64,000 bases of DNA from JACDCA01 sp963810305 (lineage in GTDB: Bacteria > Acidobacteriota > Vicinamibacteria > Vicinamibacterales > 2-12-FULL-66-21). A program made the translations under genes and the position numbers. Every line of letters begins with the position of its first letter. The stretch's first letter is position 1. The stretch spans positions 555,369 through 619,368 of the forward strand of contig CAWEMY010000005.1 of assembly GCA_963810305.1 (NCBI GenBank). The letters are read 5' to 3'. Shown here one piece after another: positions 44,035 to 51,925 of this stretch. Below the pieces are notes generated by a model. The model did not search any database, was not told the DNA's origin, and saw nothing but the letters and a program-made list of their open reading frames with translations.

Positions 44035-44322
44035 TCACGTCTGTTTGCGCCGAGCCGAAACAATGATCGCAGGAGCAAGATCGGTGCTCACGGTTCGATC
44101 AGCGACTTCCATCTTGGCAACGCGCGATTGGCTTGAGCCGACTTGTTGGGCCACATCGGTCTGTGTCAGCCCCTGACGTTCGCGCAACTGTCGGAGCCCG
44201 TCAGCCAGCGCGAGCTGGGTTTCGATGAATCGCCGCTCCTCGTCGGAGAGCCGCAGGAAATCGGCGGCGTCACCGATCTTCCATCCGGCCCGCTCCAGCC
44301 GTCGGCGCTTATCCTTTCGCAC
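44035..44322 (-). CDS. XRE-family helix-turn-helix regulator (antitoxin-like)
   Basis: A 95-residue protein with a helix-turn-helix in its C-terminal half: LRERQGLTQTDVAQQVGSSQ then SRVAKME. The N-terminal half is helical and charged (DAADFLRLSDEERRFIETQL). The layout is that of HigA/XRE-type antitoxins of type II systems; a RelE-like toxin is not present beside it, so the partner may be lost. The start is GTG 44322; a 39-codon frame ends 14 bases inside its 5' end. Probably autoregulatory DNA-binding protein of the island. Confidence 0.78.
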   Translation of the reverse strand: MRKDKRRRLERAGWKIGDAADFLRLSDEERRFIETQLALADGLRQLRERQGLTQTDVAQQVGSSQSRVAKMEVADRTVSTDLAPAIIVSARRKQT

Positions 44323-44428
44323 GGCCCGTCTCCTTCTTCGGTTTCGTCAAGCGCTGGAAATTCGCCAGCCGCTGCTTGCACGCGTTTATGACGGCGAGCG
44401 GCGTCGCCTCAGTTTGCTTCTTGAACAT
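44309..44428 (-). CDS. Possible 39-residue leader peptide/toxin remnant before XRE gene
   Basis: ATG 44428 opens MFKKQTEATPLAVINACKQR, continuing LANFQRLTKPKKETGRAKG to TAA at 44309. It is basic and helical and overlaps the XRE gene start by 14 bases, as a toxin preceding its antitoxin would, but it is shorter than known toxins. Its first codons overlap a phosphatase remnant in another frame. Could be chance. Confidence 0.3.
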   Translation of the reverse strand: MFKKQTEATPLAVINACKQRLANFQRLTKPKKETGRAKG

Positions 44429-44492
44429 GGACCACGAGACGGTTCGCCGGCGGGTCGTATCGATAACTGGTAACGCTGCCCTGCGGGATTCC
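44409..44492 (-). pseudogene. Second histidine phosphatase C-terminal remnant
   Basis: Minus-strand frame GIPQGSVTSYRYDPPANRLV then VHVQEAN and TGA. It matches the end of the fragment at 41164 (VPQCSVTSYRYEQPLNRLVA) at protein and DNA level over about 60 bases. Nothing upstream extends it. Confidence 0.6.
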
Positions 44493-44532
44493 GGGCTTGC
44501 GCGACCTAGGCGACATATGTAGACTAGTGCCC

Positions 44533-44835
44533 ATGCAACGGCTCACCCGTACCGCGACCCGCACGCTCCTCGCCTTTCTGGACGCGCCGAGGAGCTGGCG
44601 CTACGGCTACGATCTGATGAAGGTCACCGACCTCTCATCGGGCACGCTGTACCCGCTCCTCGCGCGACTCACCGAGAACGGCTGGCTCGAGTCGCGGTGG
44701 GAGGAATCCGAGCTTCCCGGGAAGCCGCCGCGACAGCTATATCGCCTCACCGCCACCGGTCGGGTTCAGGCGCACCATGCTCTGGAACGCGCGCATGCGT
44801 CGTGGCTCCGATTTCCGCACACCGGGGAGGCGTGA
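44533..44835 (+). CDS. PadR-family transcriptional regulator
   Basis: A 100-residue winged-helix protein: RTLLAFLDAPRSWRYGYDL, TDLSSGTLYPLLARLTENGW then LESRWEES, and PPRQLYRLTATGR. This is the PadR domain, a ligand-responsive repressor that usually controls the operon it starts. ATG 44533 gives the family N-terminus (LTRTATRTLLAFL). The stop overlaps the next gene (GTGA at 44832). With the two following membrane genes it forms a three-gene cassette. Confidence 0.9.
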   Translation: MQRLTRTATRTLLAFLDAPRSWRYGYDLMKVTDLSSGTLYPLLARLTENGWLESRWEESELPGKPPRQLYRLTATGRVQAHHALERAHASWLRFPHTGEA

Positions 44836-45308
44836 TCGTGCGGCGACGCTCAACCCTCTTGCTCGGCCGAATCATCGAGCGCATCGCCACACTCTCCCCT
44901 CCGCGCCATCGCGACCTGGTGCGCGGGATGGTGGCGGAACTCGACTCGATTGCTGATCCCGCCGAGCGAATGCGCTTCGCGCTGGGCGCAATCGCTGCGA
45001 TCGCTTGCTTAGTGCTGAGCGGTTACACCCGCCCGACCACAACTTCTGCAAGAACGGGGGACACAATGGCGCGATTCTGGACCCGGAAGCGAGCGCGCTA
45101 CGACAAATCGTACTTTCGGATGGTTGGCATCGCTTTGCTGCCCGCGCTGGGTGTGGGCATCATGACCCAGGTGGTTGGGGGAATGCTCGGCGGCTCCGAG
45201 TCGGTTGTCGACCGCGTGTCGCTGATCGTGCAGGCCTCGACATTTTTTGGCGCGTGTTACTACATCCGCGCGCGTCACCCGCCCACGACGCCTTCGGAGA
45301 GGCCCTGA
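44832..45308 (+). CDS. Small membrane protein in PadR cassette
   Basis: A 158-residue protein with an N-terminal helical segment (RHRDLVRGMVAELDSIADPA ERMRF region resembling the conserved start of PadR-partner proteins) and two or three hydrophobic helices: FALGAIAAIACLVLSGY, VGIALLPALGVGIMTQVVGG and LIVQASTFFGACYYI. GGGGAGG directly precedes; GTG 44832 overlaps the PadR stop, and GTG 44838 is an alternative at better spacing. No enzyme motif is seen. Probably regulated by, or co-acting with, the PadR protein. Confidence 0.68.
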   Translation: MIVRRRSTLLLGRIIERIATLSPPRHRDLVRGMVAELDSIADPAERMRFALGAIAAIACLVLSGYTRPTTTSARTGDTMARFWTRKRARYDKSYFRMVGIALLPALGVGIMTQVVGGMLGGSESVVDRVSLIVQASTFFGACYYIRARHPPTTPSERP

Positions 45309-45367
45309 ACGCACCGATCTTCGCAAACGCAGGGGACACCGGCTCGCCCGCCCGCGGTCTGCTCGGC

Positions 45368-46054
45368 ATGACCATCGACTCGCAGAACACAGACAGGCCC
45401 CTCGCCATCGTGGGCGCGTGGCTCGCGTTCATGATTGGCCTGGCGGCTGACGGCACTGTGGACAGTCCTGCCTCCTTCGGTGTTGCGGGAACGGTCGGTG
45501 CGGTCATGGTGGCCCTGGGCTTCGCGGCCGCTTCCCGCTGCCGCCTGCTGCCTCAACGCTCGCATAAGGACCGAGTCAGGCTCGTCTTCCTGTCGATTGC
45601 CATGGGAGGCGCCGTGGGCCTGGTCAATCTCGCGGCAAACTGGGCGATCACCGAGGCGGACCCGGCGCTTCGCGCGCTGCTCGTCGAGCGAATCATGGCG
45701 AAGGAGCCGTGGGAGGTGCTGGTCACCGGGCCGATGACGGAGGAGGTAGTGTTCCGCCTCTTTGTCATGAGCGTGATGGGCTGGCTTGTGTACCGCAACA
45801 CCAAACGCGAGGGGCTCGCATTTGCGATTGTGCTGGTTGGATCGGCGGTGATCTTTGCGATCCCGCATCTGGAACGGCGGCTCCCGGATGCCTCGATGCT
45901 CGCGAACTACTATCTCGCGGCGCTGATGGTCAAATACACCCTGCTTGGTGTGCCGCTCGGCTGGGTCTTCTGGCGTTGGGGGCTCCCGTACGCGATCATC
46001 TGTCACAGTGGTGCGAATGCCACGCACATGGCCCTCCAAGGGCGTGTCTTCTGA
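45368..46054 (+). CDS. CPBP (CAAX/Abi-type) intramembrane protease family protein
   Basis: A 228-residue membrane protein with six to seven hydrophobic helices. The three CPBP metalloprotease motifs are present: TGPMTEEVVFRLFVM (EExxxR), VIFAIPHLE (FxxxH-like, here with IPH) and IICHSGANATHMAL (HxxxN plus a second His). CPBP proteins include bacteriocin self-immunity and prenyl-protein proteases; the target is unknown. The ATG at 45368 is the first good start after the preceding stop; a CTG at 45305 would add 21 residues. Third gene of the PadR cassette. Confidence 0.75.
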   Translation: MTIDSQNTDRPLAIVGAWLAFMIGLAADGTVDSPASFGVAGTVGAVMVALGFAAASRCRLLPQRSHKDRVRLVFLSIAMGGAVGLVNLAANWAITEADPALRALLVERIMAKEPWEVLVTGPMTEEVVFRLFVMSVMGWLVYRNTKREGLAFAIVLVGSAVIFAIPHLERRLPDASMLANYYLAALMVKYTLLGVPLGWVFWRWGLPYAIICHSGANATHMALQGRVF

Positions 46055-46135
46055 CGACTCTCTCGATGTGGACGGAGATCGTCAGAACGATTACCAGGAC
46101 GTCGGCAATACCAGCGAGCGCGCGGTAGCCGGCCG

Positions 46136-47470
46136 TTACCGCGAGAGTTCCGTTCGGCCCGCCAGATCGGCGAGCGCTTGCTTTGCCTCGTCCTTGAGGA
46201 GGTACGGAGCGCGCGCGTTCGCCGCGGTCAGTTGTTCGCGTGCCTGCGCGAGCCGCCCGCGGCGGTAGTCGATCAGCCCGGCATGCGCCAGCAGCGTCGC
46301 GTCGCCGCTGCCCAGCGCGAGCGCCTTCTCCATCACTGGTCCGGCTTCGTCGAAGCGGCCGTTCCTGTAGAGACACCACGCCAGCGCGTCGTAGCCGTAG
46401 ATGTCGGGACGGCTTTCGAGGTCCTCGCGAGCGAGCTCGAGCGCGCGCGCCAGCTGCCGGTTGTGGTCGGCGTAGAACATCGCCAGGTCGCGCCGGTAGG
46501 CGAACTGATAGCTGCCGCCGCGGAGTGCGATCGATTCGGCCTGCCGATACGCCCGCTCGGCGTCCGCGGCGCGTCCGTGCTTCGCATACAGATCGCCGAG
46601 ATCGATCAGGCTGGCGGGCTGCGGCACCCGCGACGTGGCGCGCTCGAGGAGGGCGATGGCGTCCGCGTCGTTCCCCTGGGCGGCCCGGACTTCAGCCAGG
46701 CCATCGAGCGCGATGTAATAGCCGTCGAAGTAGCGCAGCGCGGTCTCGTAGCTCTCCGCCGCGCCATCGAGCTTGCCGTCGCGGTAGAGCAGCGCGCCGA
46801 TCCGCGTCTGATACCAGGCCGTCGTCTCGCTCTGGCCCTCTTCGTCGAGCTCCCTCGCGCCGGCGCGCCGCAGCAGGTCGAGCGCCTTTGCCCGCTGGCC
46901 GTGAAGTTCGGCGAGATGGGCGATGCGGGCGAGAACCGACGGCGCATCCGGCACTCGAATCCGCAGCTCGTCGAACGCGTCGGCGGCCTCGGCGTAGTTG
47001 CCGACTTCGACGAACGAATCGCCGACGACCGCGAGCGCGTCGACACTTCGCGGATTGGCCTTTCTGACTGCCCCGGCGACCTGCAGCGCGTCGGCGAACT
47101 TGTGCTGCGAGGCGAGCGCCGCGGCGAGCCCGAGCGAGGCGGCCTCGTGATCCTTCTTCGCGTCGAGCGCCTTGCGGAAGGCCCCCTCCGCCCGTGTGTA
47201 CGAGTCGAAGTCGCCGGTCTCGCGCGCCCGGCGTGCGTGCAGCTGTCCGAGAATGGTGTAGCTCAGATAATCGGCAGGCCGCTCACGGACCCGGTCCTCG
47301 AAGAGGCGAATCGCCTTGTCGGTGCCGACCACGCCCCGGGCGGCCGCATCCAGCGAGTCGAGCGGCTGGAGATCCGCCGCCGCCGGCGCGGCACGTTCGC
47401 CGAGCCGAAGGGCCGCGGCCAACAGCAGCGGCAGAATGAGAACGGCGGCGATCAACCAGCGTCGCGTCAT
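46136..47470 (-). CDS. Exported TPR-repeat protein
   Basis: A 444-residue protein with a membrane leader (WLIAAVLILPLLLAAALRL) and roughly eight tetratricopeptide units, e.g. SYTILGQLHARRARETGDFD, ALAVVGDSFVEVGNYAEAAD, ARIAHLAELHGQRAKALDLL and SLIDLGDLYAKHGRAADAER. TPRs mediate protein interaction, here in the periplasm. The gene follows the DUF4331 gene by 36 bases on the same strand, and the two are likely one unit. ATG 47470 is preferred to GTG 47473. Confidence 0.85.
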   Translation of the reverse strand: MTRRWLIAAVLILPLLLAAALRLGERAAPAAADLQPLDSLDAAARGVVGTDKAIRLFEDRVRERPADYLSYTILGQLHARRARETGDFDSYTRAEGAFRKALDAKKDHEAASLGLAAALASQHKFADALQVAGAVRKANPRSVDALAVVGDSFVEVGNYAEAADAFDELRIRVPDAPSVLARIAHLAELHGQRAKALDLLRRAGARELDEEGQSETTAWYQTRIGALLYRDGKLDGAAESYETALRYFDGYYIALDGLAEVRAAQGNDADAIALLERATSRVPQPASLIDLGDLYAKHGRAADAERAYRQAESIALRGGSYQFAYRRDLAMFYADHNRQLARALELAREDLESRPDIYGYDALAWCLYRNGRFDEAGPVMEKALALGSGDATLLAHAGLIDYRRGRLAQAREQLTAANARAPYLLKDEAKQALADLAGRTELSR

Positions 47471-47506
47471 CACGGGTCTCGCGAACGATTCAGAATCCGT
47501 TCACGG

Positions 47507-48521
47507 CTATGGGTTCGGGACCGCCAGATACGGGAACGTCGCCCTGAAATTCGAGTCGTTGGCGACGCAGTCGGTCGTCACCCCGTTGTTGGTGATGGCC
47601 GGAGCTCGATGTCGATCACGTCGTCCTCCAGACGACGTCCGTTCGGGAACCCGCTCGAATTCGCAGGTGTCGACCGTGAGGATGTCCGGCAGCAGGAAAC
47701 GCGCGAGCCCCGCGGGATCGGCGGCGCCGAGCGACGCCAGTGCGTTGGTCACGATCGCGCCGAAGCGCCGCCAGTCGTTGGCCGGCTTCGTCTCGTTGAA
47801 GGCGTCCTTCAGGTCGCTGGGGATGAAGACGGTGTTGATCGCCGGTCGTCCCATCCGATCGATCGTCTTGCCTCCCTGCGACGTGAGCCCCCAGACACCG
47901 ATCATGGCTGGTCCCGAAGTGCGTGCTCGGCAGCTCGAGGACGATCGCGAGCGTGTCCAGCCCGCGGAAGAAGTTCGTGCCGACGCCGCCAGGGCAGAAC
48001 GCGAGCCCGTTCCTGAACGCGAGCAGGTCGAAGAAGAACGGATCGTCGAACCGCCCCGCGCGCAGCGTACCGCCGCCGCTGACGACAATGTTCTCCCCGG
48101 TGCGGCCGGTCGCCTCGACGCCGTTGTTGCCGTTGCCGTTGCCGTCTTCATCCTCGTCGTCATCGTCGATTCCGCCGATCTCCTTCAGGCGGACGCGCTG
48201 CACGCCCCTGTCGTCGGGATTGGAGAACGTGATCCGGAAGGTGATGTCCTCGACGGCGTCGAAGTTGGTGTCGACCTTGAGGAGGTACTTTCCCTGCGGA
48301 TGGAAGGTTGTGGCTCCGGTGATCCCGGCCAGCGGGCTCACCGTCATGATGAGCACGGTATGACCGGCATTCCCCGGAGCCTGGAAGGCGTAGACGTCGT
48401 TGATGTCGAGCCGTGAGTTGATGCGCACGCCTGGCGCGTCGCCGTGATCGGCGCCGCGCACGAGCAGAACCGCGAACGCCACCGCCGCGACGCCCGCACC
48501 AATCGCTCTACGAAGTGTCAT
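47507..48521 (-). pseudogene. DUF4331 family exported protein with three single-base indels
   Basis: From ATG 48521 (GAGGAG six bases upstream): leader IGAGVAAVAFAVLLVRG, then ADHGDAPGVRINSRLDINDV YAF, the DUF4331 hallmark, and an Asp/Asn-rich loop (DDDDEDEDGNGNGNNG). Translation shifts near 47918 to AMIGVWGLTSQGGKTIDRMG, near 47655 to SSGFPNGRRLEDDVIDIEL, and near 47613 back to AITNNGVTTDCVANDSNFRA, ending PYLAVPNP. Each join restores family sequence when one base is removed or added. Three lesions in one otherwise conserved gene are more easily explained by read error than by decay. Function of the family is unknown; it is secreted. Confidence 0.8.
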
Positions 48522-48751
48522 GACACGCTCCTCGGTTCGGGATCCGCCGGCATCGACGGCGCCGCGAGGTCTTATAGCACCGGCCCGCGAAACGAGCAAC
48601 AGATGACTTCGGCTGCCCGGAATCTTCCGTCAGGAGAATTACTAAACCGTCGGCAAGAAAAGCTCCCGCAAGCCGCGGCCAGTCGCTCCAAGGCACTGCA
48701 GGCCAAAGGGTTAGCGCACCGCCCGAGCCGAGGGCAGGCGAGGATCGCCAC

Positions 48752-50716
48752 TTGCACCCGCCGCGCGGTGACTTCCGCCGTGACCTCCGCCGAACTCGGA
48801 GTGAACCACTCGAACCGCGTGCGGCTGCGCTTCTTCGCGCGCAGCAGCTGCGAATCTGGCTCCAGACCGATCGGCTGTTCGCCGCGCTGCTACTCGTTCA
48901 GTGGGTTGCCGCCATGGCGGCGGCGTTGTGGCTCACTCCGCGGACGTGGTCCGGCAGGGAGAGCACGACGCACCTCCACCTGTGGATGTCGGTCTACGTG
49001 GGCGGCGCCCTTGCCCTCTTACCATGCGCACTCGCGCTGTCGCGCCCGGGCCATGCGGCGACGCGTCATGTCATCGCCGTCGCGCAGATGCTGATGTCAG
49101 GCCTCCTGATCCAACTGACCGGCGGACGCATCGAATCTCACTTCCACGTCTTCGGGTCGCTTGCCTTCCTGTCGTTCTACCGCGACTGGACCGTCTTCGT
49201 CCCGGCCACGATCGTCGTCGCCGCCGATCATTTTCTGCGCGGCTGGTTGTGGCCGCAGTCGATCTTCGGCGTCCCGACGGTCAGCCACTGGCGCTGGGTG
49301 GAGCACGCCGGCTGGGTCGTGTTCGAGAACGTCTTTCTGACCGTCGCGTGCGTCCGCTCTCAACGGGAGATGTGCCAGGTGGCCGAACGGTCCGCCGAGC
49401 TCGAAATGAGCGGAGAGCGGTACCGATCGGTGATGGAGCAGGCCGCGGAGGGGATCTGCCTGATCGATCCGCAAACCGAGCAGGTGCTCGAGTGCAACCG
49501 AGCCTTCGAACAGCTGCTCAGCGGGACGCGCTCCGGCGATCTGCAGGTCCTGACCGCGAGCATGACGAAGACGGTCACCACCACGAGCTCCGCGACGCCC
49601 CGGGACTGCCAGGTCGTGAGGACCGACGGATCGATGCTCGATCTGAGCGTCACCGTCAGCCGGATCTCTTTCGGCGGCAGAGAAGTCCTCTGCGTCAGTG
49701 TGCGTGACGTGACCGAGCGACGCCGCGCCATGGAAGCACTCCGGCGGAGCGAGCAACGATACGTCCGCGCCGCGCGCGGGGCCAACGACGGTCTCTGGGA
49801 CTGGGACCTCGCCACCGGTGAGATCTACTTTTCGCAACGGTGGAAAGAAATGCTGGGCCTCGCGAGCGACGAGGAGGGGTGTTTCGACCAGTGGCTCAAG
49901 AGGATCCACATCGATGACCACATGTCGTTTCTCGCCGCCGTCCGCGCGCATCTGGCCGGCCGCACCCGCTACTTCGAGCACGAACACCGCATGCTGCACG
50001 CCGATGGCGAATACCGCTGGATGCTCTGCCGTGGTCTGGCGGCCCGCGTCGGGTCCGCCGCCCCCTCACGCATGGCGGGCTCTCAGACCGACGTCACCGA
50101 CCGGCACGTCGCCGCCGAGCAGTTGCGTCATGCCGCGCTGCACGATGCGCTGACGCGGCTGCCGAACCGGGCGCTCTTCACCCAGCTGCTGGAGCACGCC
50201 GTCCTCCGCGCGCGCCGCCACGCGGATTACCGGTTCGCCGTCCTCTTCGTCGACATCGACCGGTTCAAGGCCATCAACGACAGTCTCGGGCACCTGGTCG
50301 GCGATCGGCTCCTCCAGGGAATCGCGGATCGCATCCGCGAGCATCTCCGGGCCGGCGACGTCGTGGCCCGCTTCGGCGGCGACGAGTTCACGATGCTCGT
50401 CGACGATATGCAGAGCGCCGACGATGCTCACGACGTGGCCACGCGAATCCAGCAGGTGCTCAAACCGCCGTTCAACATCCTGAAGCACGAGATTCACGTC
50501 GCCGTCAGCATCGGCGTGGCGATCGGCGCCGCCGACTGCGAGGGAGGAGAGGATCTCCTCAGGGAGGCCGACGTTGCCATGTACCGCGCCAAAACGCTTG
50601 GCCGCGCGCGGCCCGAAGACTTCGGCGCCGTCGTTCCGATCGCCGCGGCGCACCTCCCGCCTGGCCCGCCGTCCCTGAACTCAGTCCTCCCGAAGGGTAA
50701 TCGCGAGATCCACTGA
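48752..50716 (+). CDS. Membrane PAS-PAS-GGDEF diguanylate cyclase
   Basis: About 654 residues. Five to six N-terminal helices form a MASE-like sensor (LLLVQWVAAMAAALW; HLWMSVYVGGALALLP; GGRIESHFHVFGSLAFLSFY). Two PAS domains follow (YRSVMEQAAEGICLIDPQTE; VRAARGANDGLWDWDLATGE with its PAC part) and a C-terminal GGDEF domain (DALTRLPNRALFTQ, FVDIDRFKAINDSLGH, VVARFGGDEFTMLV). The intact GGDEF active site predicts c-di-GMP synthesis at the membrane. No EAL domain. The start is uncertain: TTG 48752 is the furthest upstream, and later in-frame starts before the first helix are possible. Convergent with the kinase gene 32 bases away. Confidence 0.88.
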   Translation: MHPPRGDFRRDLRRTRSEPLEPRAAALLRAQQLRIWLQTDRLFAALLLVQWVAAMAAALWLTPRTWSGRESTTHLHLWMSVYVGGALALLPCALALSRPGHAATRHVIAVAQMLMSGLLIQLTGGRIESHFHVFGSLAFLSFYRDWTVFVPATIVVAADHFLRGWLWPQSIFGVPTVSHWRWVEHAGWVVFENVFLTVACVRSQREMCQVAERSAELEMSGERYRSVMEQAAEGICLIDPQTEQVLECNRAFEQLLSGTRSGDLQVLTASMTKTVTTTSSATPRDCQVVRTDGSMLDLSVTVSRISFGGREVLCVSVRDVTERRRAMEALRRSEQRYVRAARGANDGLWDWDLATGEIYFSQRWKEMLGLASDEEGCFDQWLKRIHIDDHMSFLAAVRAHLAGRTRYFEHEHRMLHADGEYRWMLCRGLAARVGSAAPSRMAGSQTDVTDRHVAAEQLRHAALHDALTRLPNRALFTQLLEHAVLRARRHADYRFAVLFVDIDRFKAINDSLGHLVGDRLLQGIADRIREHLRAGDVVARFGGDEFTMLVDDMQSADDAHDVATRIQQVLKPPFNILKHEIHVAVSIGVAIGAADCEGGEDLLREADVAMYRAKTLGRARPEDFGAVVPIAAAHLPPGPPSLNSVLPKGNREIH

Positions 50717-50748
50717 AGCAGCGCAGGCGGCGCCACCCGAGACGGAGA

Positions 50749-51921
50749 TCATGAGCGTGTGGCCACCAGCCGCCAGAACTGCTTCTCGTCGAGCAGCGTG
50801 ATCCGGTGCCCCTTTTCACGCAGCCGCTTGATCTCCATGAGCTTCAGTCCGCCATCGCGGCCGGCGGCCTGCAGCGGGTTCGGCTTGCCGCGGACGACAA
50901 CGGTCGTTCGCGCGGACGCTCCCGGATGGACCAGCGCGCCGGCACGTTTCGCTGCCTTGATCGCCTCGCTGCGCCGCCGGGTCAGAATTCCGGTGAACGC
51001 GAGGTGGACGCCCGCGAGCGATTTCAGCACGCCGGCCTTCAGCGCCCTGGGCCGATGGCGAAGCGCCTCGATCAACTCGTCGGCGCTCTCGTAACGCTTG
51101 CGGCGTTCACCGATGCAGCGGTAGATGATTTCCTTGAGGTTGTCGGAGCAGCCGAGTCGGCGGACGTCTGGCGTGCGCATCCGCGACCTCGCATCTCCTC
51201 TGATCAGCATGCCCAGGAGTTGCCCCACCTGGTAGACATCGTCGCGCGCCTGCCATTTGGGGACGGCGCGCGCGAGAATGTCGCTCGGCGCGGTCAGAGA
51301 GTTCATCGTGCGGGCGGTGACGCCACGGTGATCGCTCTGCTGGCGGGCGATCCCGAAGTCGCCAAGCTTCAGCCGCCACCCTTCGCACACGAACACGTTC
51401 ATCGGCGTGAGATCGCGGTGGAGCGTCTGCCCCCGGTGAAGCTTGCCGAGCACCTCCAGCACGCCCGCTATCTCGCGTCGCGTACCCGGCTCCGTCCACT
51501 TTTTCTCGCCGCGAAACAGAAAGGCGCCGAGGTCGCCGTGGCACGCATACTCGAGCGCGAGGCAGTAGATCACCTCACGGCCGGGACGCATCAGCGGGAA
51601 AACGTCGAACACGCTGATGGCGCGAGGATGGTCTTTGAGGAGTTGCCCGAAGTACGCCTCCCGAAGCCAGGCGTCGATGTCTACGCTGGCCTTGATGCAG
51701 ACGGTCTCCGGCACCTGCGCCGCCCGGCCGATCGTCGTCGCGAGAAACACCTGCCCGAAACCACCCTCGCCGAGCAGCCGCTCGATCCGATATGACAGGC
51801 GCGATTCAGGGCTCTGGACAACCTCTCCGGGTCGAAGCAGGAGAGCGCCGAGACGCCGCGACGGGAGATGGGGAACGGTCGCCGTTCTGGTGAGGTCGAT
51901 TGATGGTTTGGCGGCCGGCAT
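50749..51921 (-). CDS. Serine/threonine protein kinase fused to a BRCT domain
   Basis: A 390-residue soluble protein. The kinase domain (about 43-290) has the Gly loop GEGGFGQVF at 51-59, Lys77 in VCIKAS, catalytic LHRDLTPMN with Asp170, and DFG at 188-190, so it should be active. Residues about 300-387 form a BRCT domain (SLAGVHLAFTGILTRRRSEA, KRAGALVHPGASARTTVVV, HRITLLDEKQFWRLV), as in NAD-dependent DNA ligase. No membrane helix or sensor is present, unlike most bacterial PknB-type kinases. ATG 51921 lies 4 bases after the radical SAM stop, so both are co-transcribed. BRCT implies a DNA- or phosphoprotein-linked role; targets are unknown. Confidence 0.87.
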   Translation of the reverse strand: MPAAKPSIDLTRTATVPHLPSRRLGALLLRPGEVVQSPESRLSYRIERLLGEGGFGQVFLATTIGRAAQVPETVCIKASVDIDAWLREAYFGQLLKDHPRAISVFDVFPLMRPGREVIYCLALEYACHGDLGAFLFRGEKKWTEPGTRREIAGVLEVLGKLHRGQTLHRDLTPMNVFVCEGWRLKLGDFGIARQQSDHRGVTARTMNSLTAPSDILARAVPKWQARDDVYQVGQLLGMLIRGDARSRMRTPDVRRLGCSDNLKEIIYRCIGERRKRYESADELIEALRHRPRALKAGVLKSLAGVHLAFTGILTRRRSEAIKAAKRAGALVHPGASARTTVVVRGKPNPLQAAGRDGGLKLMEIKRLREKGHRITLLDEKQFWRLVATRS

Positions 51922-51925
51922 ACCT

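Noticed and set aside
46178..48016. 612-codon plus-strand frame across the TPR and DUF4331 genes
   Set aside because: Antisense shadow; the minus-strand frames have TPR and DUF4331 motifs and leaders, this one has none.
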